From positions 186,001-250,000 of the forward strand of contig NZ_KB908379.1 in NCBI RefSeq assembly GCF_000381005.1: DNA of 64,000 nt, in the 5' to 3' direction. Below the pieces are notes generated by a model. It worked only from the letters and a program-made list of their open reading frames with translations, made no database searches and was not told the DNA's origin. The position numbers and the translations under genes were made by a program. Shown piece by piece: positions 44,807 through 55,149 of this stretch (position 1 is the first letter of the stretch; each line of letters starts with the position of its first letter). This DNA is from Selenomonas bovis DSM 23594. GTDB taxonomy: Bacteria; Bacillota; Negativicutes; Selenomonadales; Selenomonadaceae.

Positions 44807-46115
44807 GACTCTGGCAGCTGTCGAGATCGTCGTAGATTTTGGCATAGCTCAGCGTGCCGAACCAGCCGTTCTCCTTGTCGAAATAGAGGTAGCTGAGACC
44901 GCAGCTCGCGAGGGTTTCCCCCGTGAGCTCGCCGTTGTAGCTGTGATTATTGACGAGCCGTCCGAAATCATTGAAGAACACGAAGCGCTGGTGTTTCGCA
45001 AACTCCGGCGTGTAGACCTCGAAACTGCCGACGTAGCCCTTGTCCGCACTCGCCACACGCTCTTTAAAGCCGCGGATGCTCGTGCTGCCGCCCGCGCCGA
45101 TCTGTTCCGTCGTCACGACATTGCTCTTCGTGTACTGCCCGTTCATCCGCAGGCCGACGATCCAGTTCGCGGGCAGGCGATACTGATAGTTGAAGCTGGC
45201 CTTGATGAGGTTGAACTGCTTGTCGCTGCCGTAGCGATAGGCGTTGAACTTGTCCTCATTGCCGTTGATGTTGCCCGTATAACCGAGGCTCCAGGCGAAG
45301 AAATCAGAGGGACGACGCAGGATATCCGCGTAGGAGACGGAGGCCGTCGTGACCTCGAAGTCGACGCCGTCGTGCAGGAGACGGCTCCCGGCATAGTCGT
45401 AGTCCTGCGCGTTCTTGTAATGCTTGTAGTCGATGCCGAAATCGAGGAAATTCTTCCGCGCCTGCGTGTATTGGAAATTGTGCTGATAGTGCGCTCCTAC
45501 CGTCTGCCCGCGTCCTGTCGCACTGATGCCGAGGCCGCTGAAGTTCGCGATCTGCCCCAGATCGACATCAGAGTAGCTGTAAGTGAAATAGGCCGAATCG
45601 CCTGCCTGTGGGAGCAGCGCGCGGTAGACGAGCGCCGCCTGCTTGACATCGTCCCAGTGGCCGGGAGATGTGACGAAGGCGACGCCGAGGTTGTCCGCAC
45701 GCCCCGTCAGATTGCTGTTCGTATAGGAAGTGCTCATACGCCAGTCACCGGTGTAGTCGTCACCGGCATTGTTGACATTGACCGCGACATGCGCCGCCTG
45801 GTTCTCCTTCACCGCCACGGTGAGGTGATAGTGCCCATCCTGCTGGCGTACAAAGTCCGCCGTCAGTTCCGCGGCATTCGTGTCGTTGACGAGCTGGAGC
45901 TCTCTGGAGAGCTCCGCCACATCGATCTTGCTCTCACGCAGCACTGGCACCATGCGGCGGATCATGCTCTCGCTCCATTGCTGGTTACCAGAGATCGTCA
46001 CACTGGAGACATCCATGACCATCGACGCCGCGGCATGCCCGCAGGGTGACAGCATGGAAGCCGTTCCCAGGCAAAGGCCCGCGGCAATCATGAGGGACAA
46101 TCCTTTTCTCCTCAT
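44787..46115 (-). CDS. TpsB/FhaC-family outer-membrane transporter
   Basis: 442 residues from MRRKGLSLMIAAGLCLG at 46115, with a signal peptide of about 30 residues. One POTRA-like domain (SSVTISGNQQWSESMIRRMV to VAVKEN, about 35-110) precedes a beta barrel with alternating strands and the family motif SIRGFKERVASADKG. It forms an outer-membrane pore for a TpsA partner. The sequence ends LSYAKIYDDLDSCQSHAHFSQ; homologues would continue with an aromatic-terminated last strand, so the end may be cut by the same deletion that truncated the adhesin. It needs an outer membrane, which supports a diderm host. Confidence 0.8.
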   Translation of the reverse strand: MRRKGLSLMIAAGLCLGTASMLSPCGHAAASMVMDVSSVTISGNQQWSESMIRRMVPVLRESKIDVAELSRELQLVNDTNAAELTADFVRQQDGHYHLTVAVKENQAAHVAVNVNNAGDDYTGDWRMSTSYTNSNLTGRADNLGVAFVTSPGHWDDVKQAALVYRALLPQAGDSAYFTYSYSDVDLGQIANFSGLGISATGRGQTVGAHYQHNFQYTQARKNFLDFGIDYKHYKNAQDYDYAGSRLLHDGVDFEVTTASVSYADILRRPSDFFAWSLGYTGNINGNEDKFNAYRYGSDKQFNLIKASFNYQYRLPANWIVGLRMNGQYTKSNVVTTEQIGAGGSTSIRGFKERVASADKGYVGSFEVYTPEFAKHQRFVFFNDFGRLVNNHSYNGELTGETLASCGLSYLYFDKENGWFGTLSYAKIYDDLDSCQSHAHFSQ

Positions 46116-46342
46116 AACATCTACATCCTCTCTACTCCCATTCCCCATGCAAAAAATTGCTATACAACTGAGCGTCATCTGATTTGCACAAAGGAAACCT
46201 CCTGAATGTATCAGCAATTTTTAAATGAGAACTTTGACTTTTACCATTTCATCTTAACATAGTTGTCCCCCCCCGCAAGACAAAAGCACATGAACAGCAG
46301 AGGAATCCGCCTTGTTTCACAGACAACTTCCCCAGAAACAGA

Positions 46343-46390
46343 AATCAGCCCACCGCGCAGGCTCACAAAGAGCTGCCCGATGGGCTGATT
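46343..46390. other. Inverted repeat in the tpsB upstream region
   Basis: AATCAGCCCA (46343-46352) and TGGGCTGATT (46381-46390), perfect 10-bp arms with a 28-bp centre. Followed rightward by AGATTTTTAG. It may be a terminator for something rightward or a protein site. Otherwise the space 46116-46430 holds no gene. Confidence 0.45.
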
Positions 46391-46437
46391 CACAAGATTT
46401 TTAGCCGACCACCGCGCAGATGCGCGCGGCACGCTCA

Positions 46438-46599
46438 AGGAACCGCTGATTAAATGAGGTGCCCTGAATTTGCGTAGATGCGCTGTATCTCTCTAGGAGA
46501 CAAACCGGAGGCGTAGCAGAGCTACGCTGAGGATTTGTCGACGACGAGAGGACAGTGCAGATACGCAAAGGCAGGGTGCCGAATTAATCAGTGGTTCCT
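46438..46599. repeat. Dispersed structured repeat, copy B (best preserved)
   Basis: 162 bp. The left end AGGAACCGCTGATTAAATGA and the reverse complement of the right end AGGAACCACTGATTAATTCG match nearly perfectly, and the match goes on inward (TTTGCGTAGATGCGCTGT against TTTGCGTATCTGCACTGT). The centre has GCGTAGC-AGA-GCTACGC. So the RNA or single strand would fold into one long hairpin. Its right edge touches the stop codon of the small membrane protein gene. Confidence 0.9.
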
Positions 46600-46934
46600 C
46601 AAAAGAAGAGCAGCAGCACCGCTCCAAAGAGCGTCACGAGGCTGAACGCACGCATCCCCCGCGCGAGCGGTACGCCCGCTGGGCCGAGCACGAGGGGCAG
46701 CAATCGGTGCAGCTCGTAGAGCAAGAACGCGATGCCGAACATCACGAACGGCACGACGAAGACCGCGATACCGTAAAAGAGGACGAGCACGGAGAGCACC
46801 ATGCTCAGCACCTCGCCACGCGTATAGGCGGTACGCGGCCGTGCCGGCCGATCGAGCGCCGCCCTGCTCTGGCGGTTCCCCAGCGCATCGGTCAGTTCCT
46901 CGTCCTGCGAAAACCAACGATAGTGAAAGCTCAT
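46599..46934 (-). CDS. Small membrane protein, 111 aa
   Basis: Starts MSFHYRWFSQDEELTDALGN at 46934, after GGAGGAGGAAGAGG. Two hydrophobic segments (about 42-70 and 85-111) with a basic linker. Function unknown. The chain ends LLLFF and its TGA shares a base with the AGGAACC end of repeat copy B, so the repeat may have cut or reset its C-terminus. It follows the amidase gene by 34 bp in the same direction. Confidence 0.75.
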   Translation of the reverse strand: MSFHYRWFSQDEELTDALGNRQSRAALDRPARPRTAYTRGEVLSMVLSVLVLFYGIAVFVVPFVMFGIAFLLYELHRLLPLVLGPAGVPLARGMRAFSLVTLFGAVLLLFF

Positions 46935-46968
46935 GCCTCTTCCTCCTCCCCAGCTCACCGCGCGCAAT

Positions 46969-47574
46969 TTACATATAATATGACTGCACGCCCGCAACCA
47001 CATCCGGCAACATCGCATAGAGGTTCTCGCCGGGGCAGGCCGTCGCGTTGAAATCGCGATGTCCCTTGATGGTCTCGCCGCTCGGCCGCAGGCCATACAG
47101 GCGGCAAAGCACTGCGACGAGACGCTCCGCCGCGTCGATCTGCGCCGCCGTCGGCTCGTTCGTCTCGAAATTACCGACGATGTTCACGCCGATGCTGTGC
47201 CAGTTCTCGCCGTAACAATGCGCGCCTACGGTATCGCGCGGACGCCCGCGCTCGATCGTGCCGTCCTTGCGAATCAGATAATGATAGCCGATGCCCGCCC
47301 AGCCGTTCGCGAGGTGCCATTGATGCACCGTCGCTGCCGAGACATCGGCATTCGTATTACCGATGTGATGGAGGATGATGACATCCGTCTGCTCACGGTT
47401 CGAGAGCGAACGAAAGGACAAATACGTCTCCTTCACGCGGATGCCCATCGCCGCTCCCCCTGTCTGCCATGCAGCTTCCGCAGAAAGGAGCGGCACTGTC
47501 AATGGCAAGAGAATAGCCCCTGTCGCGCCTAAAACAACTCGCTTGATAAAATCCCTTCGCGTCATATTTCTCAT
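46969..47574 (-). CDS. N-acetylmuramoyl-L-alanine amidase, Tat-exported
   Basis: About 200 residues from MRNMTRRDFIKRVV (start at 47574 or 47565; a TTG at 47607 also opens the frame). The twin-arginine motif TRRDFIKRV is followed by a hydrophobic segment and an Ala-rich cleavage region. The Amidase_2/PGRP domain has ILHHIGNTNAD, the active-site HCYGENWHSIGVNIVGNF and KGHRDFNATACPG, giving zinc ligands His, His and Cys. It cuts the bond between MurNAc and L-Ala in the periplasm. Located in front of the small membrane protein, possibly one unit. Confidence 0.9.
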   Translation of the reverse strand: MRNMTRRDFIKRVVLGATGAILLPLTVPLLSAEAAWQTGGAAMGIRVKETYLSFRSLSNREQTDVIILHHIGNTNADVSAATVHQWHLANGWAGIGYHYLIRKDGTIERGRPRDTVGAHCYGENWHSIGVNIVGNFETNEPTAAQIDAAERLVAVLCRLYGLRPSGETIKGHRDFNATACPGENLYAMLPDVVAGVQSYYM

Positions 47575-47719
47575 CTCTGAACGGAGAATCACTGCCTTTC
47601 CTGCCAAGCACTGACATCGCAGCCACTCAGGCGAACCATCCCGCCTCTACCAGAAATCAGCGCTTTCTTCATCATTTCATTATAGTTTCCTTTTATGAAA
47701 TTTTACAGGATACTCCTGT

Positions 47720-47848
47720 AGCATATTTCACATTCCGCAGCATATTTCACTTATCCTTCACTTCTCCGTACAAATTCCGTACGAATTATAGAACAATGTT
47801 CCGATTTCTTGTTTTGTTGTTGCTTTTTATTTTGTTATCTATTATAAT
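47720..47848 (+). promoter_or_regulatory. DeoR-gene promoter with upstream direct repeat
   Basis: TTGCTT (47820-47825), 17-bp spacer, TATAAT (47843-47848). Upstream are two copies of AGCATATTTCAC (47720-47731 and 47739-47750), 19 bp apart, a candidate autoregulatory site. A GCGCCT/AGGCGC hairpin (47899-47914) lies in the leader. The stretch 47575-47995 has no gene; its left part (about 47585-47672) may be a worn short form of the dispersed repeat. Confidence 0.6.
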
Positions 47849-47995
47849 TAAGAATATAATAATTAGATATATCTTTTATAACATAAGTCTCTAGGAGCGC
47901 GCCTCGATAGGCGCAGCGCGATTGGCTGATTTCACGGAGAACAATGCACCGTATTCATAAGTGCTTGTAGCTGATAAAGGAGTGTGCTTGCCATC

Positions 47996-48751
47996 ATGTT
48001 GGGTATCGAACGGCGTCGTCAAATCATGGAAAAACTGAACAACGAACAGAAAGTCTATGTTGCAGAACTTGCGAAGCTTTTCAAGGTGACGGAGGAGACC
48101 ATCCGCCGCGACCTCGAAAAGCTCGAAAGCAAGGACCTGTTGCGCCGCAGTTACGGCGGTGCTGTGCTAAGCGAGCACACGAGGGAAGACATCTCCTTCC
48201 TCAAGCGCAACACCATCATGAGCGAGAACAAACAAATCATCGCCAGCAAGGCCGCTGCGCTCGTGCACGACGGTGATAGCCTCATGATCGACGCCAGCAC
48301 GACATGCCTCGCCCTGCTGGCCCGTCTGCAGCAGAAGAAGGATCTCACCATCATTACCAACTCTGCCCGCATCCTGCACGACTATTTTTCCTCTCCGCAC
48401 CATCTCATCTCCACAGGCGGGACGCTGCGAAAAAACTCTTGCGCGCTGGTCGGCCATATTGCCCAGGGAACGCTCCGACACTATAACGTCGATCTCGCTT
48501 TCATCAGCTGCAAGGGTCTCAGCAAAGAACGCGGCATCATGGAATCCAACGAGGACGAAAGTGTCCTCAAGGAATGCATGGCATCGCAAGCCGACCGGAC
48601 CATCCTGCTCGCCGACCATACGAAATTCAGCCAGACGGCGTTCGTGCATTCCTTTGACTTCGATCACATCCAGACCATCGTCACAGATGAGCCGGTGAGC
48701 AGCGGCTGGCGCACGTTGCTGGAAAAGAAACACATCGATCTGCTCGACTGA
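47996..48751 (+). CDS. DeoR/GlpR-family transcriptional regulator
   Basis: 251 residues from MLGIERRRQIMEKLNNEQ at 47996. N-terminal winged HTH (VAELAKLFKVTEETIRRDLEKLE) with the family motif RRSYGGAV, then a DeoRC sugar-phosphate-sensing domain with DASTTCLALLARL, STGGTLRKNSCALVG, and DHTKFSQTAFV near the end. Such proteins repress carbohydrate operons until a phosphorylated sugar binds. No sugar operon is adjacent, so its targets lie elsewhere. Confidence 0.9.
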   Translation: MLGIERRRQIMEKLNNEQKVYVAELAKLFKVTEETIRRDLEKLESKDLLRRSYGGAVLSEHTREDISFLKRNTIMSENKQIIASKAAALVHDGDSLMIDASTTCLALLARLQQKKDLTIITNSARILHDYFSSPHHLISTGGTLRKNSCALVGHIAQGTLRHYNVDLAFISCKGLSKERGIMESNEDESVLKECMASQADRTILLADHTKFSQTAFVHSFDFDHIQTIVTDEPVSSGWRTLLEKKHIDLLD

Positions 48752-48785
48752 GCATGCTCTTCTCCTGGCGTCTTCCACAGGTGCC

Positions 48786-48829
48786 AAGCCCCATACGTCT
48801 CTTCGCTACCGAAGGGGCGTATGGGGCTT
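48786..48829. terminator. Terminator between the DeoR gene and yigZ
   Basis: Perfect 12-bp stem AAGCCCCATACG (48786-48797) and CGTATGGGGCTT (48818-48829), followed by TTCG and preceded on the other strand by GGCACC; strongest for the rightward gene. Confidence 0.8.
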
Positions 48830-48839
48830 TTCGCGCGGC

Positions 48840-49475
48840 TCAGGCGACCGGCACAGCGACAACCTGTATCCCCGCCCGCTGCAGCTTGCCGGTACCGGCC
48901 GTCAGGTTCGTGAGCTCCTCACAGACGGCTGCCGCTTCCTCCTCCCGCAGCAGCAGGGGAATCATGACATCCTCCGCATATTCCTTTTCTCCCGTGCGAA
49001 TCTCCTCCTGACGCAGATAATGTTCGACGGCGGCCAGAAGCGGATAGCTGATACGGAGCTGTACGACGCAGAACGGTACCATCTCTACAATATCAGCGAC
49101 AGAAAGCCCCAGCATCGCACTGTGATGATAGGCCCTGATGAGTCCGCCCGCCCCGAGCTTGATGCCGCCGAAATACCGCGTGACGACGACGACGACATCG
49201 GTGAGTCCCTGCTGCTTGATGGCCTCGAGCATCGGGTTCCCCGCCGTGCCGCCCGGTTCCCCGTCGTCGTTCGACTTCTGCTTCGCGCCCTCTGCACCAA
49301 GCACATAGGCGGAGCAGTTATGACGCGCATCAAAGAATTCCTTTTTCCTCGCCTGGATGAAGGCGCGCGCCTCCTCCTCGCTCGCCGCATGGCTCACATG
49401 CGTGAGAAAGCGCGATTTCTGTATCTCATAGGCGGCCTCGGCCGTCCCCTGGATTGTGCGATAGCTCTTCATCAT
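48840..49475 (-). CDS. YigZ/IMPACT family protein
   Basis: 211 residues. N-terminal IMPACT domain with FLTHVSHAASEEEARAFI, HNCSAYVLG and DDGEPGGTAGNPML, and VVVTRYFGGIKLGAGGLIRAY, then a C-terminal DUF1949 domain. Conserved bacterial protein whose biochemical role is not settled; eukaryotic IMPACT affects translation control. It starts at ATG 49475 or 49472. Single gene between two terminators. Confidence 0.93.
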   Translation of the reverse strand: MMKSYRTIQGTAEAAYEIQKSRFLTHVSHAASEEEARAFIQARKKEFFDARHNCSAYVLGAEGAKQKSNDDGEPGGTAGNPMLEAIKQQGLTDVVVVVTRYFGGIKLGAGGLIRAYHHSAMLGLSVADIVEMVPFCVVQLRISYPLLAAVEHYLRQEEIRTGEKEYAEDVMIPLLLREEEAAAVCEELTNLTAGTGKLQRAGIQVVAVPVA

Positions 49476-49587
49476 CCTTTACCACGGACCATCCTTCCTT
49501 TTCCTCTCCCAGTACCTCTATTATAAACAAAGTCTTCCCGCGCCGCAATCATCTCAGGCCTCGCCTGCCTCTGCATAAAAGCGGACA

Positions 49588-49614
49588 CACAAAAAGGACT
49601 GCTCTCGCAGTCCC
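49588..49614 (-). terminator. groESL terminator
   Basis: Stem GGACTGC (49596-49602) and GCAGTCC (49607-49613), followed leftward by TTTTTGTGTG. Confidence 0.85.
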
Positions 49615-49643
49615 TTCTGTGTACTCTATCATAGGGTCTTCAC

Positions 49644-51287
<1,644 letters not shown>

Positions 51288-51323
51288 CTATACGAATATT
51301 TACTGTCTTTCCCTGCTTGCGAA

Positions 51324-51605
51324 TCAGAGCACAGCGAGGATATCGCTCTCGCGGACGACGAGATAATCCTTGTCGTCGACCTTGACTTCCGTGCCGGAAT
51401 ATTTGGAGAAGATGATGTTGTCGCCGACCTTGACCTCCATCGGCGCACGCTCACCGTTATCGAGGAGCTTGCCAGCGCCAACGGCGACGACCGTGCCCTT
51501 CTGCGGTTTCTCTTTCGCCGTGTCCGGCAGCACGATTCCGCTGGCCGTCTTGACATCGCTTTCCGAAACTTCAATGACAACTCTTTCGCCCAATGGCTTA
51601 ATCAT
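51324..51605 (-). CDS. groES: Co-chaperonin GroES
   Basis: 93 residues from [13 protein letters not shown] at 51605, behind AGGAGG. Mobile-loop region [18 protein letters not shown] and [20 protein letters not shown] at the end. Lid of the GroEL chamber. Confidence 0.97.
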   Translation of the reverse strand: MIKPLGERVVIEVSESDVKTASGIVLPDTAKEKPQKGTVVAVGAGKLLDNGERAPMEVKVGDNIIFSKYSGTEVKVDDKDYLVVRESDILAVL

Positions 51606-51642
51606 ATATATCTTCCTCCTAACATGGATTTGCATCTTTCTG

Positions 51643-51709
51643 TTAGCACTCACACTGCCTGAGTGCTAACTACAATCCTTATACTACCCTCTCTTAGTCA
51701 AAATGTCAA
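51643..51709 (-). promoter_or_regulatory. groESL promoter with CIRCE operator
   Basis: Leftward: TTGACA (51704-51709), 17-bp spacer, TAGTAT (51681-51686), then a perfect CIRCE element TTAGCACTC-N9-GAGTGCTAA (51643-51669). The operator covers the expected start of transcription. CIRCE is bound by HrcA, which is not in the window. Confidence 0.96.
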
Positions 51710-51737
51710 GGATTTCTTTTTGACTTTTGCTTTTGCT

Positions 51738-52319
51738 TCATTTCACAGCGGCGCGCACGATGGCCTCAGCGACTTCCTTGACGGTCAGGCGTTTCGCCAT
51801 CGCGTACTGCTGGATGCGGCGATAGGCTTCCTTCTCCGTGAGGTGGTGCACTGCCATGAGGACGCCCTTCGCGCGGTCGAGCGTTTTGCGCATCTCCAGC
51901 GTGTCGCGCACCTTGTCGAGCTCCGCCGAAAGATCCTGCATCTCCTCCCAGCGCGAGAGCGCGATCTCCATCGCGGGGAAGAGGTTGCTTTCCTTAACCG
52001 GCTTCACGAGATAGGCGAGCACGCCGGAGTTCTTCGCGCGCTCGACAATCTCGGGCTGACTGTACGCGGTGAGCAGCAGCACGGGCGCGATACCCTCGTC
52101 GGAGATTTTTTTCGCTGCTGTGATGCCGTCCATCTCCGGCATCTTGATATCCATGATGACGAGGTCCGGACGGCGCGCGCGCGTCGTCTCGACGGCATGC
52201 CAGCCGTCGACGGCCTCGCCGACGATCTCATGACCGGCGTCCTCCAGCATCTCCCGCAGGTCCATGCGGATGATGGACTCGTTGTCCGCAATGACGATGC
52301 GCAAGCTTTTCTTCTTCAT
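51738..52319 (-). CDS. ANTAR-domain response regulator
   Basis: 193 residues from MKKKSLRIVIADNES at 52319. Receiver domain with acidic pair near the start, phospho-acceptor in DLVIMDIKMPEMDG, TAYS and KPVKESNLF; C-terminal ANTAR RNA-binding domain (about 130-190) with RKTLDRAKGVLMAVHHLTEK and AYRRIQQYAMAKRLTVKEVA. ANTAR regulators bind paired hairpins in mRNA leaders and prevent termination. The upstream histidine kinase gene is the natural partner (compare EutV/EutW and PdtaR/PdtaS). Confidence 0.93.
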   Translation of the reverse strand: MKKKSLRIVIADNESIIRMDLREMLEDAGHEIVGEAVDGWHAVETTRARRPDLVIMDIKMPEMDGITAAKKISDEGIAPVLLLTAYSQPEIVERAKNSGVLAYLVKPVKESNLFPAMEIALSRWEEMQDLSAELDKVRDTLEMRKTLDRAKGVLMAVHHLTEKEAYRRIQQYAMAKRLTVKEVAEAIVRAAVK

Positions 52320-52467
52320 GATGCTCTCCACTCCATTCAGGTGCTTGGAATATGACGGCTCCCCACCGCGGCGCTTTCCCCTGCGCCGCCCGCACGTTAT
52401 CCATGATATATCTTTCTCTTATCTTTATCAGTCTAGTATGAGAATCTGAAATCTCTCTATGATTGTA

Positions 52468-53880
52468 CTACGATTCCTTTTTCGGAATACGGATGGTCAC
52501 GCGCGTCCCGCCGCCCTCGCGGTTCGCGTAGCGGATCGTGCCGCCGAGATCGCCCTCGATGAGCGTGCGCATGATCGAGATGCCGAGTGATCTCTGCTTC
52601 TCCGGCTGGAATCCCTCCGGGAGGCCGATGCCGTCATCCTCGAACTCGAGCAGATACCCATCCTCCTCTGCGAGCGTGAGGCGGATATACCCTGAGGAAC
52701 GCCCCGCAAAGCCGTGCTCCGTCGCATTGAGCACAAGCTCGTTGAGCACGAGGCCGATGGAGCTCGCATAGCTCGACGGCAATATGAGCTGCTGCCCCGC
52801 ACACTCGGAGTGCAGCTCGAACGCACGGTCGACCATGCTCATCGCGACGAGGTCGAAGATATGCCGCGCGACTTCTCCGACATCGATGGTCTTCTCTCCC
52901 TGCTCGGAGAGGAACTCATGCACGACGGAGATGGAGAGGATGCGGTTCACGCTCTCCTGCAGCGCGTCCTTGACATCCGAGGACTTCGAGCGGCGAGCCT
53001 GCATGCGGAGCAGGCTCGCGATCATCTGGAGGTTGTTCTTCACGCGGTGATGGATCTCCTGGATGACAGCGGATTTCACCTTGATTTCCTTGTCCTTCTC
53101 CCGCACCTCGGTGAGGTCGGAGACGATGACGATGCGGCTCAGCAAGTGGCCGCCCTCCATGAGCGGCAGGTTGCGCTCGCGGATGATGAGCGCGCCGGCC
53201 TCGATCTCACGCTCCCAGGGCCGGCTCGTCTCCTGCGACTCCTTGCGGATATGCTGCGTGATCTGTCGGTCGAAAAGGTGCGCGCCGACGAGGCTGCCGA
53301 CGCCGAGCACGCGAAAGATGCGCAGGGCCGCCGTCGTCGCGAACGTGATGCGGTTGTACTGATCCGTGAGGACGATGCCGTCGCTCGCGCTCATCGGCGC
53401 GAACATCTCGGCGTTGAGATGGCGCCGCGGATTGCGCAGCAGCAGGCGTGCGGCGGAGAGCAGATGCTCGTAGCCGTCCGACTGTGCCATCTCGCTCGTC
53501 GTCTCGAAGCACACGAGGCCGAGCAGCCCCGTGCCGTCGACGAGCGGCTGCACCATCATGTCGATCATGCTGCCGTAGTTCCACTCGCGCTTGCCGCGGA
53601 TGAAATGGCGCGACTCCACGGCATGGCAGAGCACCGGCTCCTCCATCGCGCGGATGACGCGCCCCTCCGCCGTGCCGTCCGGCGGCAGGTAGACCGTGCG
53701 CGGCCACTCCTGCGCCGCGATTACGAAGGCCTTCCTGTCCTTGGTCTGCAGATAGAGGCGCACGCGCGCATGCGCGAGATCGGCGAGGAAGGGAAAGAGC
53801 ACGAGCAGCCGCTTGAGAAACTCCTGCTGCACGGCCGTGAGCGTCGTATGCGCCCGCGCAAGCGTCCCAAAATCATCCAT
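52468..53880 (-). CDS. HisKA_2-type sensor histidine kinase
   Basis: 470 residues, no membrane segment. N-terminal GAF-like region (about 10-140), PAS domain (about 165-270) and a HisKA_2/HATPase_c kinase with IHHRVKNNLQMIASLLRMQA (phospho-acceptor His) and LVLNELVLNATEHGF as N box, then GIGLPEGF and GGGTRVTIRIP. A soluble kinase of the EutW/PdtaS type, paired with the ANTAR protein 148 bp downstream. The signal is unknown. It starts 12 bp after tsaD. Confidence 0.92.
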   Translation of the reverse strand: MDDFGTLARAHTTLTAVQQEFLKRLLVLFPFLADLAHARVRLYLQTKDRKAFVIAAQEWPRTVYLPPDGTAEGRVIRAMEEPVLCHAVESRHFIRGKREWNYGSMIDMMVQPLVDGTGLLGLVCFETTSEMAQSDGYEHLLSAARLLLRNPRRHLNAEMFAPMSASDGIVLTDQYNRITFATTAALRIFRVLGVGSLVGAHLFDRQITQHIRKESQETSRPWEREIEAGALIIRERNLPLMEGGHLLSRIVIVSDLTEVREKDKEIKVKSAVIQEIHHRVKNNLQMIASLLRMQARRSKSSDVKDALQESVNRILSISVVHEFLSEQGEKTIDVGEVARHIFDLVAMSMVDRAFELHSECAGQQLILPSSYASSIGLVLNELVLNATEHGFAGRSSGYIRLTLAEEDGYLLEFEDDGIGLPEGFQPEKQRSLGISIMRTLIEGDLGGTIRYANREGGGTRVTIRIPKKES

Positions 53881-53892
53881 GTGTCTCCCTCC

Positions 53893-54918
53893 TCAGCGAT
53901 CCGAAAGGCCGAGTCCCGGCACGGCATTGAGATAGAGGTCGCTGACCTCGCCCGCCTGCGCCTGATAGTAGCCGCGGCAGCCGATCATCGCCGCGTTGTC
54001 CGTGCAGAGAATGCGGTCGGGGAAATAGAACTGCACACGGCGTCTCACCGCCTCCTCCCGCAGGCGCGCCTCAAGTCCGGAGTTCGCCGCGACGCCGCCC
54101 GCGAGCACGAGCGTCGAGAGACCGGCTGCCGCAACGGCCTCGAATGCCTTGTGTACGAGCACCTCGACGACCGATGCTTGGAACGAGGCCGCGATGTCGG
54201 CCTTTGCAAGCTCATGCCCCTTCATGCGCTCGCTGTTGATGTAGTTGAGCACGGCGGACTTGAGTCCGCTGAAGCTGAACTCATAGTTGCCCTTCTCCTC
54301 GAGCGCGCGCGGGAAGTCGATGACGGGACGCCCCTCGGCCGCGAGCTTGTCGATCTGCGGACCGCCGGGATACGGCAGGCCGAGCACACGCGCCACCTTG
54401 TCGAACGCCTCGCCCGCTGCGTCGTCGCGCGTCTGCCCGAGCATGCGGAAATGATTGTAGTCGTCGACGCGCACGAGCGCCGTGTGGCCGCCCGAGACGA
54501 CGAGCGCCACGAACGGCGGCGCAAGCTCCGGCGATGCGAGGAAATTCGCGAAGATATGCCCCTCGAGGTGATTGACGCCGATGAGCGGCACGCCGAGCGA
54601 AAACGCGAGCGCCTTTGCCGCCGAGACGCCGACGAGCAGCGCCCCCACGAGCCCCGGCCCGTAAGTCACGGCGACCTGGTCGATCTCCTGGAGCTTCACG
54701 CCCGCCTCGCTGAGTGCCTCGTCGATGACGGGCATGATATTTACGATATGCTTGCGCGAGGCAATCTCCGGCACGACGCCGCCGAAGCGCTGGTGCACGG
54801 GGATCTGCGTCGAGATGATGTTCGAGAGTATCTCGCGTCCGCCGCGCAGCACAGCCGCCGACGTCTCATCACAGCTCGACTCGATGGCCAGCGTCAGTTT
54901 TTCCTTTTCCAATCTCAT
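53893..54918 (-). CDS. tsaD: tRNA N6-threonylcarbamoyl transferase TsaD
   Basis: 341 residues from MRLEKEKLTLAIESSCDE at 54918, with GGAG just upstream; a longer opening to 55068 is rejected. Metal-binding HLEGH and the N-terminal AIESSCDETSAAV, plus GGVAANSGLEARLREEA. Makes t6A37 in ANN-reading tRNAs with TsaB, TsaE and TsaC, none of which is in the window. Own promoter at 54986-55013. Confidence 0.95.
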   Translation of the reverse strand: MRLEKEKLTLAIESSCDETSAAVLRGGREILSNIISTQIPVHQRFGGVVPEIASRKHIVNIMPVIDEALSEAGVKLQEIDQVAVTYGPGLVGALLVGVSAAKALAFSLGVPLIGVNHLEGHIFANFLASPELAPPFVALVVSGGHTALVRVDDYNHFRMLGQTRDDAAGEAFDKVARVLGLPYPGGPQIDKLAAEGRPVIDFPRALEEKGNYEFSFSGLKSAVLNYINSERMKGHELAKADIAASFQASVVEVLVHKAFEAVAAAGLSTLVLAGGVAANSGLEARLREEAVRRRVQFYFPDRILCTDNAAMIGCRGYYQAQAGEVSDLYLNAVPGLGLSDR

Positions 54919-54985
54919 CCACGCTCCATCCGCTTTGGAATCATCCTTTCCGCTGAGAAAAGCAGCAGAAAAAATACTTTTTTTC

Positions 54986-55013
54986 ATTGTACTATGTATC
55001 GGAAAGATGTCAA
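54986..55013 (-). promoter_or_regulatory. tsaD promoter
   Basis: Leftward: TTGACA (55008-55013), 16-bp spacer, TACAAT (54986-54991), about 68 bp before the start codon. Confidence 0.7.
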
Positions 55014-55149
55014 GACAACGCAGCATCCGGGCCGCGGCATCATCTGTCTCCCTCTTGGAATACATCACTGCACCCTACGCGCGCTCTCAAACACACACCA
55101 AAAGAGCCTCCATCCGATCATCACTCCGGAAGGAGGTTCTCCATTTCGG

